Positions 47,936-58,616 of a DNA stretch of 64,000 nucleotides are shown one piece after another. Each line of letters starts with the position of its first letter. Within the stretch, counting starts at the first letter, position 1. The position numbers and the translations under genes are program-made. This stretch comes from Amia ocellicauda (lineage: Eukaryota; Chordata; Actinopteri; Amiiformes; Amiidae): assembly GCF_036373705.1 (NCBI RefSeq), contig NC_089867.1, positions 24,981,823 through 25,045,822 of the forward strand, given 5' to 3'. Under the pieces are notes generated by a model. The model was given only the letters and a program-made list of their open reading frames with translations, had not been told where the DNA came from and ran no database searches.

Positions 47936-49740
47936 AAAAACACTAAACTCCTGTTGATTTAATTTCCAGTTCTGTTTATTTCACGATTATTATTTTTTTC
48001 CCCTCTTCTCACTTTTTGACGTTTACTTCCCAGTAGTCTTTCACTCTCACTCTCTCTCTCGCTCACTCACTCACACTCTCTCTCTGTCTGTCTCTCTCTC
48101 TCTCTCACTCTAAAGTCACCCAGCTGTTTTAGTCCGTTCCAACACTTGTACCTTTGAGTTGTGGTGCAGCGGGCAGGGAATGAGCCAGGACCCATCAGAG
48201 CACACTGCCCAGCCCTGGCCCATTAGATCAGACAGAGCCCCCCTGTGGACACGCAGCTCGGGTGAGATCCGCCATTTCTCTCTTTTTGAATAACTAGAAG
48301 AATCAGCCGCATTTCTTTTTCATGGTTATGCTGCCCCGGGGAAAGTGTTGTTTAGGTGCCCGTTTGACCAACAAGGGAAAGGAATAAAAACTAAAAACGA
48401 ATAAAAGGAATAGATTTATAATCCAAAAACAGTTCAACTATTGTCTTAATGGGCAGTTGAGAGTCTTTGGTTAGTGGATGGAGTTAAAGGGATGGTAGCC
48501 AATCCTTTGTAATGGCAGACCAATCTCATTTAAGGGCAGACTAATTAACTTACCTTTTTACTACAGTGGCTCTGTAAGGATTTGAACGCCCAGCTTTGCA
48601 GCGCATAATTTAAGCTCCTGTGAATAACAAAGAAACAAAACCAGTCTTGGCGAGACCAGACGTGCTCTGACCGTCCCAACTGATAGGCTAAATGGCAGGA
48701 AAGCCAAAGTTACTGGGGGGGGCAATATTGACGAGCTCCTGCTCCTCCGCTCGCTCTACCCTGCCCCCCCACCAGCATTTCATGAGCCTTGAAATTAAAG
48801 TATCGCTTCATAGGAGAAAAAAATCTAATAAATAGTAAAGAAATAAAACAAACATCATAAAAACGAAATATTGTCTATTGATTGGTTTTTACAGGACATG
48901 CGAGCGGTTGGGGGGGGTTAAAATGATTGAAGGCCGCCGTTAAAGCGGTGCTAGTGTAAAGGGTAATGTTCATCTCTGTGCCACGATCCCTCGCTTTAAC
49001 GCACCGAACAGGAAGACAAGGGCGTCTCTGGTTCCTGCCGACTCATCTTCAAACAGCGTTTCCTTTTTTTGCAATGTCTTTGTCAATAGGTTGTATTAAT
49101 TTACTTTATAGTGTCTCTGACCAGCGAGAGCTGGATTTAGAGTGAATACAAAGACAATTCATCCGTCAAAAACATCTCTAGAGTTTCAAGGGCTAAACAG
49201 TTCCAATTCCAGACTCCTGGTCACTGAAACAAATGCACCAAAATGATGGAAGAAGAACCAGGGACTGTAGATCTGTGCTCAGAGTCGGGCGATGGGTTTA
49301 ATTCATGCTTGCAAACTGCCGTTCTGGGACACGGGGAGAAGGAAAAAGGCGTCAAGTTATGGGCACACATCTGGATGGAACAGCACCCCTAGGCCAGATG
49401 TTCTGCGGTTTCAAAAGTGCACCCGCAATCAAGAGTCTGCAGTGATGTCAGGGCTGGACGTGTGCCGGAGTACAGATATTACAACCTTGTCAGCACTTGC
49501 AGACTTCCCGACAACTACCCCCCCTCTGCATGACGGAGTCTCGCCCTGCTACGCCCCTACCATGGAGTGGGCCGAGATCACCGGCTGGGCTTTACTGTTA
49601 TTGCCGTCCCTGCGTAGCGGTGCATTGTGGGGGAGTGGCCGTAAAATCGGAGGACACTCGCAGCCCGAGTAATTAGCTGCCAGCAGGTTTATGGGTCGGG
49701 ACGGAAGGGCGCTCTCTGAGGACCGCGGGGATCCCGATTG
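47936..49740. other. PER3 to osteocrin-like intergenic region
   Basis: Contains a (CT)n tract at about 48,042-48,112. No gene is recognised. A 126-codon open frame near 49,300-49,670 has no signal of coding. Confidence 0.6.
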
Positions 49741-49859
49741 GCCGGGAGGAGGAGCGGGCGGGGGTTTATAAAGCGGGGAGAGCGTGTGCCGTGCCAGTCT
49801 TGATCTGGCCAGCGCTGTCCTCGGCACTCCTGGCTCTCACCTCTCACGGCACTGCAAAG
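49735..49859 (+). promoter_or_regulatory. Osteocrin-like gene promoter and untranslated exon 1
   Basis: An inverted CCAAT box (GATTGG, about 49735) and a TATA box TTTATAAAG (49765-49773) precede a short exon from about 49,797 that ends CTGCAAAG before the donor GTAAGG (49860). The exon has no ATG in frame with the peptide, so it is 5'UTR. Confidence 0.7.
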
Positions 49860-50812
49860 GTAAGGAAGCCGCAATTATTTTCCCTGGTAATCCGGTTTAT
49901 TCTCGTGCATGAGGGCTGTTTGGTTAGGACTGCTGAGAATCGTACAGGGGCACAAAAGCAGGGCCGTATCCTCATTTAGACGCAACTGGTCTGTCTCGCC
50001 TGCACAGCATCAGCATGGCTTTTCCACACCAGGCAGTCCGGAGAGGTTTCTTGAGCTAGGAGGGGGTCAGCCACGGCTCACTTGGGGGGCGAACAGCATT
50101 TTACCACAAACCTTGAGTTCATGCTGTGGTATTGGACCTAGAGAGGGATAGTAAGGTGTGGCACGGACTGCAGGGAACAGCGGCAGGGCCAAGTGAGAGC
50201 CTAGTTGAGCACGATTAAGCCACAGTGTCATTGTAGGAGAGAGAGCATGTCTCCTGGTGCGCCGGTGTGGCCGAGGAGATGATCACAACGCAGGGCGACA
50301 CGGTTGGTGCTAGACAGGAGGACATCATTACAAGGGTGATATCCATTAACTGGATTGTTAGCTGGGTTATGCTCTGGACTGTCTAGGTGTTAATCAGCGG
50401 TGCCCTTAAGGGTGGACATCCCCCTCTTTGACGGACGGCTGCCCACTCTCACTTGAATATGAAGGAGCTGTCATTGTCTGCCACGTCTCTGAGTGGCACT
50501 GTGGTAAGGGGGACTTTATCAGATTATCAATATTGATTCCGAAGCGTATTGGAGTCCACGCAGCAGTTACACTTCTGAAAGTCTCCCATACGTGTGAAGA
50601 GTAGCAGCGTCAATAAAATCACTGTGCGTTGAGTAAATAGGATGGCATGAAAGGTGACATCCAGTCTGATGATTTTCCTGATGTAGGGTATATGAAACTG
50701 CCAAACAAGGCGTGGAGAGCTGCTCAATGTGCCATGTGTCTATCTTCTCTGTGTGAGAGAGAGAGTGACAGAGAGCTCTTCTGCTGTAGTGTATTTCTGC
50801 TGTGTTCCAGGA

Positions 50813-51848
50813 ATGATGGGCATGTTCCCCCTCTCCCTGGCCCTGGTGGTCCTGGCACTGTGGCCCAGCCATGCCAGACCGCTGCAGACAGACACTCTGA
50901 ACGAGGTAAAGGGGACGGGACCGGTCACAGTACAACACCATACAAACACCCGCAATATAACACAGCTGAACACACTGACGTATTGCAGGAAATCACAAGT
51001 TTCTCCACTTAAGAATATACTGTAACGCTCTGTGGGGTTGGTCATGGCATCTGGGGCTCTAATGAAAGACACACACAAGACAAACCAGCAGCCAAAGTCC
51101 ACGATCCAATCACAGTCCAATTCTAGAGTTCGTTAGCAGTAGGTTCTTGCTGTTCTATTCTTTCGCTCCTGCTTCCCCAATGACAAAGGGTGCCGGCCAA
51201 TCAGGGGTGACCAGGTCAGGTGCTTCTGCTTGAGTCATCTCCCGGGGCATCTGGGGGATATAGTGCCTGGCAGGGCAGCAGGGCATTGTGCCACAATATA
51301 TAATATACTTACATTTTCCCATTGATTGATTGAGCTACAGCCTTTGTCCAAGGAGACCCACATTTTATGAGGAATTGCAAAATAATAGTTTCAAGGTTAC
51401 ATAGAGTAGTGTGATACAAATCCAGATAAATAAACACAGTGAAACTAATACTGTGGCCCCGTCCTCCGCAGTTCATTGGTCTGCTCAGAGCCCTGGACTC
51501 TCCTGATGGACAGCTTGCTGAAGAGCGAGGATTGGAGCGCCTGCCAGAGGAGGCGGGGCTTATCGAGGACATCCCGGACAAGAGGGACCTCCCACGCCTC
51601 GGTGTGTTGGTGGACAGGCCACTCCCCCTAAAGGGCGGCGACAGGTGAGTCATTGTGAGGATTTAAGACCATCAAGTGTCTGAAATTTGACTTGAAGCAC
51701 GGATGTCATAGTGGACTTGCTAACTGTCTCTGCCACACATCTATACATTGACTGTCTACAAACTCTTCCTCTCCCTCTCTCCAGCAGGAAGATTATGGAC
51801 TCATCTAGGTACCGGTTTTCCTTCCCACTGACCAATCTCCGTGGATAG
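50813..51848 (+). CDS. Osteocrin/musclin-like secreted peptide precursor
   Basis: Predicted secreted pro-hormone of 109 aa. Exons: 50811-50905 (ATG 50813), 51472-51644, and 51785 (or 51788)-51848 (TAG 51846-51848). The signal peptide is MMGMFPLSLALVVLALWPSHA. An acidic propeptide leads to KR at residues 68-69, followed by DLPRLGVLVDRPL, and a second segment RKIMDSSRYRFSFPLTNLRG at residues 90-109. Both segments align without gaps to the two natriuretic-like motifs of osteocrin as I recall them (KRSFSGFGSPLDRL; RKVVDHPKRRFGIPMDRIG): KR, G and DR in the first; RK, D, RF and P in the second. There is no cysteine, as in osteocrin. Osteocrin binds the clearance receptor NPR-C and raises local natriuretic peptide levels. 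Position beside a urotensin gene on the opposite strand, with a CCDC50-like gene beyond, repeats the OSTN-UTS2B-CCDC50 arrangement. A second-paralogue identity is inferred from weak sequence similarity plus synteny. Confidence 0.75.
51316..51430. repeat. Degenerate SINE-like or conserved fish repeat fragment
   Basis: ACTTACATTTTCCC, then GAGCTACAGCCTTTGTCCAA and GGAGACCCACATTTTATGAG, resemble the fish repeat motif of the type 'gacgcttttatccaaagcgacttaca'. It is heavily mutated and boundaries are uncertain. It lies in intron 2 of the osteocrin-like gene. Confidence 0.3.
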
Positions 51849-52036
51849 GGACTGAGGGGTGAACTGGCGACCGGAGTTACCCCCTGCCCTGCTGCTGCCC
51901 TGCTGCCGCCGCCGAGACTGCTCCCCCTGTGCCACCTCTCCTCTGCTGCCTGTCAGCCTCCGAGCCCGTCAGACCCAGGGGGCCCTGTTGCCCCAGTGCA
52001 TGTTATGTAGCAGCCTGCTCTGAGCATCAGCAGGGT

Positions 52037-52042
52037 AATAAA
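52037..52042 (+). terminator. Poly(A) signal of the osteocrin-like gene
   Basis: AATAAA about 190 bp after the TAG, giving a short 3'UTR that ends about 390 bp before the 3' end of the convergent UTS2 gene. Confidence 0.65.
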
Positions 52043-52434
52043 CAGAAGCCAGGTCTGGTATGATTGCATCGAGCTGTCTGTCTGCTGTCGTATTCCTCTT
52101 CCTGAATCACCCATCGCTTGCACTTTTGCTGAGACACTCCAGTTGGGAAGTACTTTACTTTCTACTTGGCACTGTATCTCCAAAACACACACAGACACAG
52201 ACACACACTCGCAGACCTCTCTCTACCACTTCGACTCCCTAGATTTAACCCCTACCTCCCAACTCGTCTGGCATTATTAATATCTTTATGAACTGAAATA
52301 TGACAACGTTTGAGTGTTTTGTTCTCCATACACTGTCCAGGTAACTAAACCGTGCTCTTCCTCGAGCCTCACCTGCTCCTGTCTGCAGCCAGAAGAAAGA
52401 AGCATGACCTCAGACCCTTTTCGAAACATAAAGC

Positions 52435-52440
52435 TTTATT
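52435..52440 (-). terminator. uts2: UTS2 poly(A) signal
   Basis: TTTATT on plus reads AATAAA on minus, about 340 bp after the UTS2 stop codon; a second overlapping AATAAA follows. Confidence 0.65.
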
Positions 52441-52561
52441 TATTTTCCAACATACAGTTTGGCATTCGGGTGCCTTGGTCAACAGCAGACTGAGAGGGGA
52501 CTGGAAATCTGTCTGTATGTGCACTTTGAACACGCAGGGGTGGCCTATAAAAAAGTAATGG

Positions 52562-52602
<41 letters not shown>
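52562..52602. repeat. (GT)n(GA)n microsatellite
   Basis: GTGTGTGT followed by GAGAGAGA in the UTS2 3'UTR. Confidence 0.85.
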
Positions 52603-52777
52603 TCTGCAGTCCATCATGAGGTGTTTATCATCCGTTTGCCCTGATTTGTGTTGATCCTCGCTCTCTGCGTTCGGCGTGTCGGCCTGATGGCAGTGCAGGT
52701 GTGTCGGTGTGTGAGTGTGTTGTCTGCGTGTCGCGTGTGTGCCTGTGTGTCCAGCTCCGCGCCCATCCGCGCCGCGC

Positions 52778-54542
52778 TCAGACGCAGTACTTCCAGAAGC
52801 ACTCGGACGTGTTCCCTCTCTTCCTGTACTGTTTCCTGTTGCCAAGGAAGCGGCTCAGGGGGGACATCCGACCCTGTTTCTCCATGAGGACCTGAAAGAG
52901 AACAGCCCCATCGTACACATCCGACAATCCCTGATCAGAGCTCTGCCTCATGCGATGTGGAGCCGCCCCCCACTCCTATAACACTCTCACTGCCGTGGCA
53001 TCAGTACCATTCAAACTTGCTATAAAGCACACGAGCCAAGTTTCCGGACACTGCCGTGTTAGTGTCCACTCCCTTTTGTGCTTGGCATCATGTCACAGAC
53101 ATATTCTGTTTCTGCCCGGGTTCCATCTCGGTAATACGCCCGGGCATTTGTCTGGGCTTACATTTTAACACTTAAAGTAGATTCGTTTAATTTGAATGAA
53201 GTTATATTCTACGATCCCTTAAAGTCGCAGGGTAACCAGCGCCTACCTCTTTGACAGCTTCCCTCGGGATGTATCCTGTACCTCTGAGTCCTGAGAGAGA
53301 GACAGACGGAGAAAGAGAGAGACATACTGGTGAATAATACACGACAGGGCTTTAATGTATTCCCAACCCAGAGAAGAGACCTCTCGATATGCACATCTCA
53401 GTGCTGCCGTCGAGAGCCAGCTTAATTGCAAACGTACTAGCCTAGCAATCCGCTCCTACAGGGAGGGGACCCAGGCGGCTGTTGTGTCGCAGTTTAGGGG
53501 TTTTCAGCTGTGCCAAGGAAGAAAAAGCCAAGAAGTCAATCAATGTGATTTAGTTTTCACTGCGTGGGTCTGTCTGTGCCAGCACTTGGGTTGGATTTCA
53601 TTACATTACCTGCCTTATTTATGTATTCTTTATTTCTTAGCAGACTCCCTTGCTTGTTATATATCATATACTGTTATCTGCACCCGGTAAAACGCTGAAT
53701 ATATCCGACTGCTGTGTTTCTCTCAGCTGGGTGCGGATGTTTCATATCTCAGCAGCTACAGTGAGAGCCCCCCCTCTGTCGTGCCGGCGGCCTTACCCTC
53801 ACGGGCCAGCAGCGCGGGGTAGCCCAGTCCGCCAGGGCCGCCCTGGGAGAGGTAGGTCTGGTCCGACAGGCCAAAGTCCTCTGGGCCCGCGGCACGTCCC
53901 TCCTCCCCCGACACTGCGGAGACAACAACAGCAACAACCACTTCAGAACCCTCAGGGCACAGCGAAGACGGAGCTCTACTCTACACCAAGAGTGGTGGAA
54001 GGGTGGAAGCAAACCCACGACTGCTGTGGAAAAGAGATCCTGAAGATAGCAAGGAATGTGCTCTCTGAAAGTCTTGCAGCCTAGGTTAAGAGTATTAAGG
54101 GCTAAGAGTATTTATTTTACCTGTCGTTCACTAAGATTACTACTCAGTTTCTTTAATTCTGTCCTCACATCTGCAGTGAGCCCAGCTGCTCTTCTCTGGA
54201 CAGTTGTTTTAAGAATATGGAGAGCAGATCTGAAGGCACATTTGAGCACTATGTCCCTGGCCTGGTTCTCCTGGCACCCTTCTCAGCGCTGCCGGTCTTT
54301 TGCCTGTTTTCCACAACCCACCACGGCAGACCTGCGTCCACTTTAGTAACTGTGGGGGCTGCTCAGCCTGCGACTCGGTGCTAAACTGCCTCAGGATTTC
54401 AATCACAGACCTGTTGTATGAAGTGATGTGACTCACCGGGTCCGGGATAGGACATTTCTGAGGAGTCTGTGATGGGGTGAGCCAAGAGGGGCCAGGAGGC
54501 GGTCAGCAGCAGGGCCCAGGACAGCAGGAGTTTGCCCACCAT
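52778..54542 (-). CDS. uts2: Urotensin II precursor
   Basis: Secreted precursor of the cyclic vasoactive peptide urotensin II, the UTS2R ligand made in the fish caudal neurosecretory system and spinal CSF-contacting neurons. Exons on minus: 54542-54437, 53913-53797, 53290-53247 and 52891-52778 (TGA 52780-52778). All are GT-AG with phases 1, 1 and 0, giving 126 aa. The signal peptide is [21 protein letters not shown], with a proposed mature N-terminus at HPITDS. The propeptide includes [12 protein letters not shown] and [15 protein letters not shown]. The C-terminus has a basic site RKR (112-114) followed by [12 protein letters not shown] (115-126), with the invariant Cys-Phe-Trp-Lys-Tyr-Cys ring. 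The acidic residue before the first Cys and the 12-residue length mark UII rather than URP. The start has the Kozak context GCCACCATGG. The gene is convergent with the osteocrin-like gene and divergent from the CCDC50-like gene. Confidence 0.96.
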
Positions 54543-54656
54543 GGTGGCTGTTCGGACGATGGCTGCAGTGGGATCGGTTCGTCGGGCTCGTCGAGTGGCT
54601 CCTCCGCAGTGTCCAGAGGTCTGCTGCGTTCGCTCCCCCTCCGGCTCCCTCCAGGG

Positions 54657-54664
54657 CTTATATA
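54657..54664 (-). promoter_or_regulatory. uts2: UTS2 TATA box
   Basis: On minus, GTATATAAGCC lies about 115-122 bp upstream of the UTS2 ATG, fitting a TSS near 54,630 and a short 5'UTR. Confidence 0.7.
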
Positions 54665-54914
54665 CGTCTTCTCCCCGTCCCCTCCCCTCCCACATCCATA
54701 TTCTATTTGTTGCGTTGCTCATAAATAAAAAGTGAATGAATGAATGACTGAGAAAAAAAAAAGGACAATTGTGACGTTGGCTTGTCAGACTTGGCCCCGC
54801 TGTTGTTTTATTGCTGCGGCTGTAATACATTGCAGTTCTTTTTTTTATTTTTACAGAGTCCATAAATTTCAGCCCGGCGCAGGTGAAGGGGTGTAAGTGC
54901 TGTTTTTTTAAAGC

Positions 54915-54920
54915 CACGTG
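54915..54920. promoter_or_regulatory. E-box upstream of UTS2
   Basis: CACGTG lies about 375 bp upstream of the UTS2 start. It is a perfect E-box, but single hexamers are common; function is unknown. Confidence 0.25.
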
Positions 54921-56335
54921 GACCAGAGCCGGACGGCAAGGACAGGGTCTGTAGCGAGAGGCCTGATACACTGAGCTGTCCGGCTTGTGCGCCCTCTATT
55001 GGCCACTGGCAGATTGCACACCCTTACATCAACGGTGGATTCTGCCGCGTTTCTCATTCCCTCTTCAGATTCACTCACCCAGGTCTGGAGGTGAACACAG
55101 AAATAGTAGTTTGGAGATACAGAGCTTGTGGCTGGGCAGAAATGCGTGTGATGTCCATGCTGACAGTTTAAAAACAACCAAACCAAAACGAAGTGTGATC
55201 ATGTCATATTTGAATGTACGTGAGAATATTAGAACTTCTGATCCATTTTTTATTAAAACACTTGAAAATTAACTCGAACGAGAGTGGGAGTACGGTAACC
55301 AGTGAGTGTTGGCGATGCATCAGACGTGTTGCTGAGAGACACTGCCGATTGATTGATTGATTATTTTGAGATGAGATGATTCTGGAGCTGTGCGACCGCT
55401 GCGCATCGTTGCAGGCCGAAAAGGCAGTTGCATGATATTCTCATTTCCCTCAACATATTCCTCCTCCTGCTTCTATTAACTTGAATCCCCTCTTTGTAAC
55501 CAGTACGGTTGGGCACTTTAAATGTATGCAACATATTAAAAGTAAAAGGTTGTTTATTTAATTTTAAAATATAAACTCGCTGACTGGAAGCGGCCTGACA
55601 TTTCACTGAGTTGAAAGAGGCTCTTATACCTGTCAGCGACTTCTATAAAATCCACTTAATGGAAGTTGGCCTGCCGTCCTCAGTGACTCACCGTCGCTGT
55701 TCTGGCTCGACGTTACTTTCTTAACCGTCACCATAAACGCTTATAATTTATGTGTGCGGTGTCAGGAGCGGACTCGGTAATGGAGGTATGATAAACAGGC
55801 TTACTTTAAAGGCAGGCTGCCGGTAGCTCATTAGAATGAAAGAGTCGGCCCTCGCGCTGACCGCCACGACACAATGAACAGCGGAGGCTTTTGGGCTAAT
55901 TTATGAAGGAGCCGGTGACAGCTGTGGCTGAGAGGAAGGCAGTGATATACTGGAGTCACTGCCTTGTGACGGAGAGAGATGGTATGGAGAGTGGGTACGT
56001 ACATATGTTCAACAATCAAAGTGATTACTTTGAATAAATAAATGAATGGATGGAAATTTGGAGATCTAACAAAATCATTCTTATTATAAGTAGAGTATTG
56101 TTGTCATTACTGTAGTGATCTGGGACTGTGTGTGTCTGTCTGTCAGTTCTGTGTGTGGGGGGCTGGGGTATATTGCTTGGGGATCTGATGTTAGTTAGGA
56201 CGTTCTGGGGTCAAGGGTTAGCCCTACGCAGGAACATGGGGGGCAGAGTGATTGGGGGAGCCGTTCAAGTTAGTGAGAGACTGAGCTCTGTGTGTGTGTG
56301 CCTGTCCCCTCCTCTATTATTTATTTGTTTCGTGC
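54921..56335. other. UTS2 to CCDC50-like intergenic region, left part
   Basis: No gene recognised. Confidence 0.55.
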
Positions 56336-57203
56336 TGTTGAATCCATGTAGCAAAAGGGCTAAAATGCTCCATTGGTGTCAGAAGTGGGATCGAATTCAC
56401 AACGCTGTGCTATTGAAAAAAATAATGTAATAAATGTATTTGCCACTCTCATCAGGAAGAGTAGGGCCGTGGGATGCCAGAGTATGAAACAGCATTTTGA
56501 AGGCTCAAATTCTGCTGGCTGTGCCAAGAGCCTGGGCACACCGATGCAGAGTTGTGCTGGGCGCTCTGGGAAGCGGTCCGATTGGCCTTTCCCACAGAGA
56601 GAAGTGAACAGACACTAAGACTCGTCCACGGACGGTTCGAGGAGGGTGCCAGGGACAAAAACGATACTGAGCCGGTGAGTGAGCCCCAGCAGCTGCAGGA
56701 TGCAATGATGAACTCCTGAAAGAACCACCCCGGCGCAGCCCGTTCGAGGGGCCACCCCAGCACAAGATGAGAGGCGTCCGTGGATGGGACGCAGTTCAGT
56801 GGCAGCGGTGTCCAACAGGGGGCACATGAGCAGGCCTCGACGATCTCGAGCAAAGGGAGGACAGAGGCTGCAAAGCAGAGTGTGATTTCAAACCAGCCTG
56901 CAGGGAGAGAACTGACCGGTCAAGTTTCGCTGGGAAGCCGATAGGGGGCTGCAGAGACTTTGACAAATACTGAGGCGGTCTACCAGCCCGGTGAGCTTCA
57001 TCAGCAGTGGGGCTGTGAGTGGAGCTGGGATTGTCAGCCTCAGCCTGAAAAATTGGACAGGGGTCCTCTCCAAACGGACAAGAATGGGACCCAGGGGCGT
57101 AAGTAAGTGAAATAAACTGTAGCTTTAACTATCGTCTCTCCTATAAAGTGTTGTTTTGTGATGGTGAATCCACGTAGCAAAAGGGCTAAAATGTGACATT
57201 ATT
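56336..57203 (+). mobile_element. Short LTR-retrotransposon remnant (TRIM-like) with tRNA-Leu PBS
   Basis: Two direct repeats of about 31 bp, with core GTAGCAAAAGGGCTAAAATG, lie at 56336-56367 and 57162-57193, separated by about 800 bp. Directly after the first copy, TGGTGTCAGAAGTGGGAT at 56374-56391 is complementary to the 3' end of vertebrate tRNA-Leu plus CCA, the expected primer-binding site after a 5' LTR. Both repeats would end in CA (CTCCA, TGACA). AATAAA and TATAAA occur before the second repeat. The interior lacks recognisable gag or pol. Similarity outside the 31 bp is weak, so LTR limits are uncertain. Confidence 0.45.
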
Positions 57204-57580
57204 CTTAATATATATGATGTCTTGCCAGTTGATTCACATTGAAAATGTAGCTTTTACAAGTGAAAAGTGACATTTGTGTCACTAATCATGTAGGCTAATT
57301 TACTTAATTTGCATTCTATGCATAGGCCTAATAATTCATAGAAACAAAAATGTTATGTTTAATTATAGACGTGGTGATGGTAAATACGTATAACGTATTA
57401 GAAGGATACAAAAAATCATACATATTGTGTGTTTGAATGGTTGGATTGATTGGACCAGAGCAGGCTGGGCTCTTGCTGTCTAACGCCAGCCGGCAGCGAC
57501 GGTGTCAGTTCTGCACAGATTTAAAAACTTGTATGAACTTTCACAGTTGTATTCCCTGCAACTGTGAGGAGCGCTGTCCA

Positions 57581-57594
57581 CCAACAGGGGGCGC
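57581..57594 (+). promoter_or_regulatory. CTCF-like site
   Basis: CCAACAGGGGGCGC matches the CTCF core with one mismatch. A related CCAACAGGGGGC lies at 56812-56823 in the same orientation. Both are between UTS2 and the CCDC50-like promoter. Confidence 0.4.
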
Positions 57595-57939
57595 CACAGG
57601 CCGGCGCTCACTCCCAGACCACTGAATAAATCCTGCATCTGAAGTTTCTAATGCGTTGCAGTCAAAAGTAAAATTAACTCAATTAATTAAATGTTCATTA
57701 ACATTACTCTTTAAATCATTTATGCTTCTTGTTCTCAGAAATCATTTGAATAATGATAATACTAAGAAGCGATACATTGTCATTAACGTTAACACTAGGC
57801 AAAACAGACACCTTTTTAAAAATACCTACATTCAATGTTAAATAGCAATTCTCTCTATATATATATTACCTCATTTTCCAACACGGTGCAGACAGGCGCT
57901 GCTTCGCCGTTTTAAGGTGACTTTGCTCTTTATACAGCA

Positions 57940-58380
57940 GCGCACATGGACGTGGTTCAGCGCTTTTGTTGCGCAGCGAATGCAGTCGGGTTACGGGCGC
58001 ATGTGTGCAGAGCAGCCGGGCTGTGTGCGCTGCCGCCCCGCTGGGCTCTGGGTCTGGATGCGCTTTATTGCGGGGGGGCAGTCTGCTCAGCCTGCGTACG
58101 CAGGGAAAGTCGGTCCTCGGCTCGCCGGGGGGAGCCAGTCAGTGCAGTTACAGCTGTTGGGTGCGGAAAAAAAAAGTGTGCAGAGGAAGTTTGTCCCGGC
58201 GGGGCTGCCATCCGGGCTCCAGCTGCTTCGCTTTCTGTGTCCATTGACGGACCGGGACGAGCAGCGCGCAGAGCGGACAGTCCGAGCCGGGAGAGCCGGG
58301 AGAGCCGGGAGAGGAGCACCGCACACAGCACGACGCCTTTTCTGGAGATTTCTCCACAGCACGACAGTATCTCCTTCAGG
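57940..58380 (+). promoter_or_regulatory. ccdc50: CCDC50-like CpG promoter and untranslated exon 1
   Basis: A CpG-rich island rises sharply from AT-rich flanks, ends at TCCTTCAG and is followed by the donor GTAAAC at 58381. It contains a tandem GAGAGCCGG motif near 58,300. No ATG opens a frame leading into the next exon, so it is read as 5'UTR. Confidence 0.55.
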
Positions 58381-58516
58381 TAAACCTCATTATTTGAAAG
58401 TTATCGATGTCTTGTGCCACAGCTTTGGTGGAACAAACAGAAGCGGCTCGTCTGCTCCAGTGTATTGTGTGTTGGCAAAAGAAAAGTCGCATTTACAGAA
58501 ATAAGCGTTAGGGTTA

Positions 58517-58616
58517 GTGTGTGTGTAGTGTGTGTGTACAGTGTGTGTGTACAGTGTGTGTGTACAGTGTGTGTGTAGTGTGTGTGTAGTGTGTGTGTAC
58601 AGTGTGTGTGTGTGGG
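58517..58616. repeat. GTGTGTGTACA microsatellite
   Basis: Tandem GTGTGTGTACA/GTGTGTGTA units downstream of the CCDC50-like first exon; open frames in it are artefacts. Confidence 0.9.

Noticed and set aside
49292-49672. 126-codon plus-strand frame upstream of the osteocrin-like gene
   Set aside because: No domain, no signal peptide and no splice context; it ends just before the TATA promoter region of the real gene.
57437-57625. Small cysteine-rich open frame (8-9 Cys in about 30 residues)
   Set aside because: It looks like a secreted knottin, but there is no signal peptide at the ATG, no splice partner and no promoter; composition is probably chance. It overlaps the CTCF-like site.
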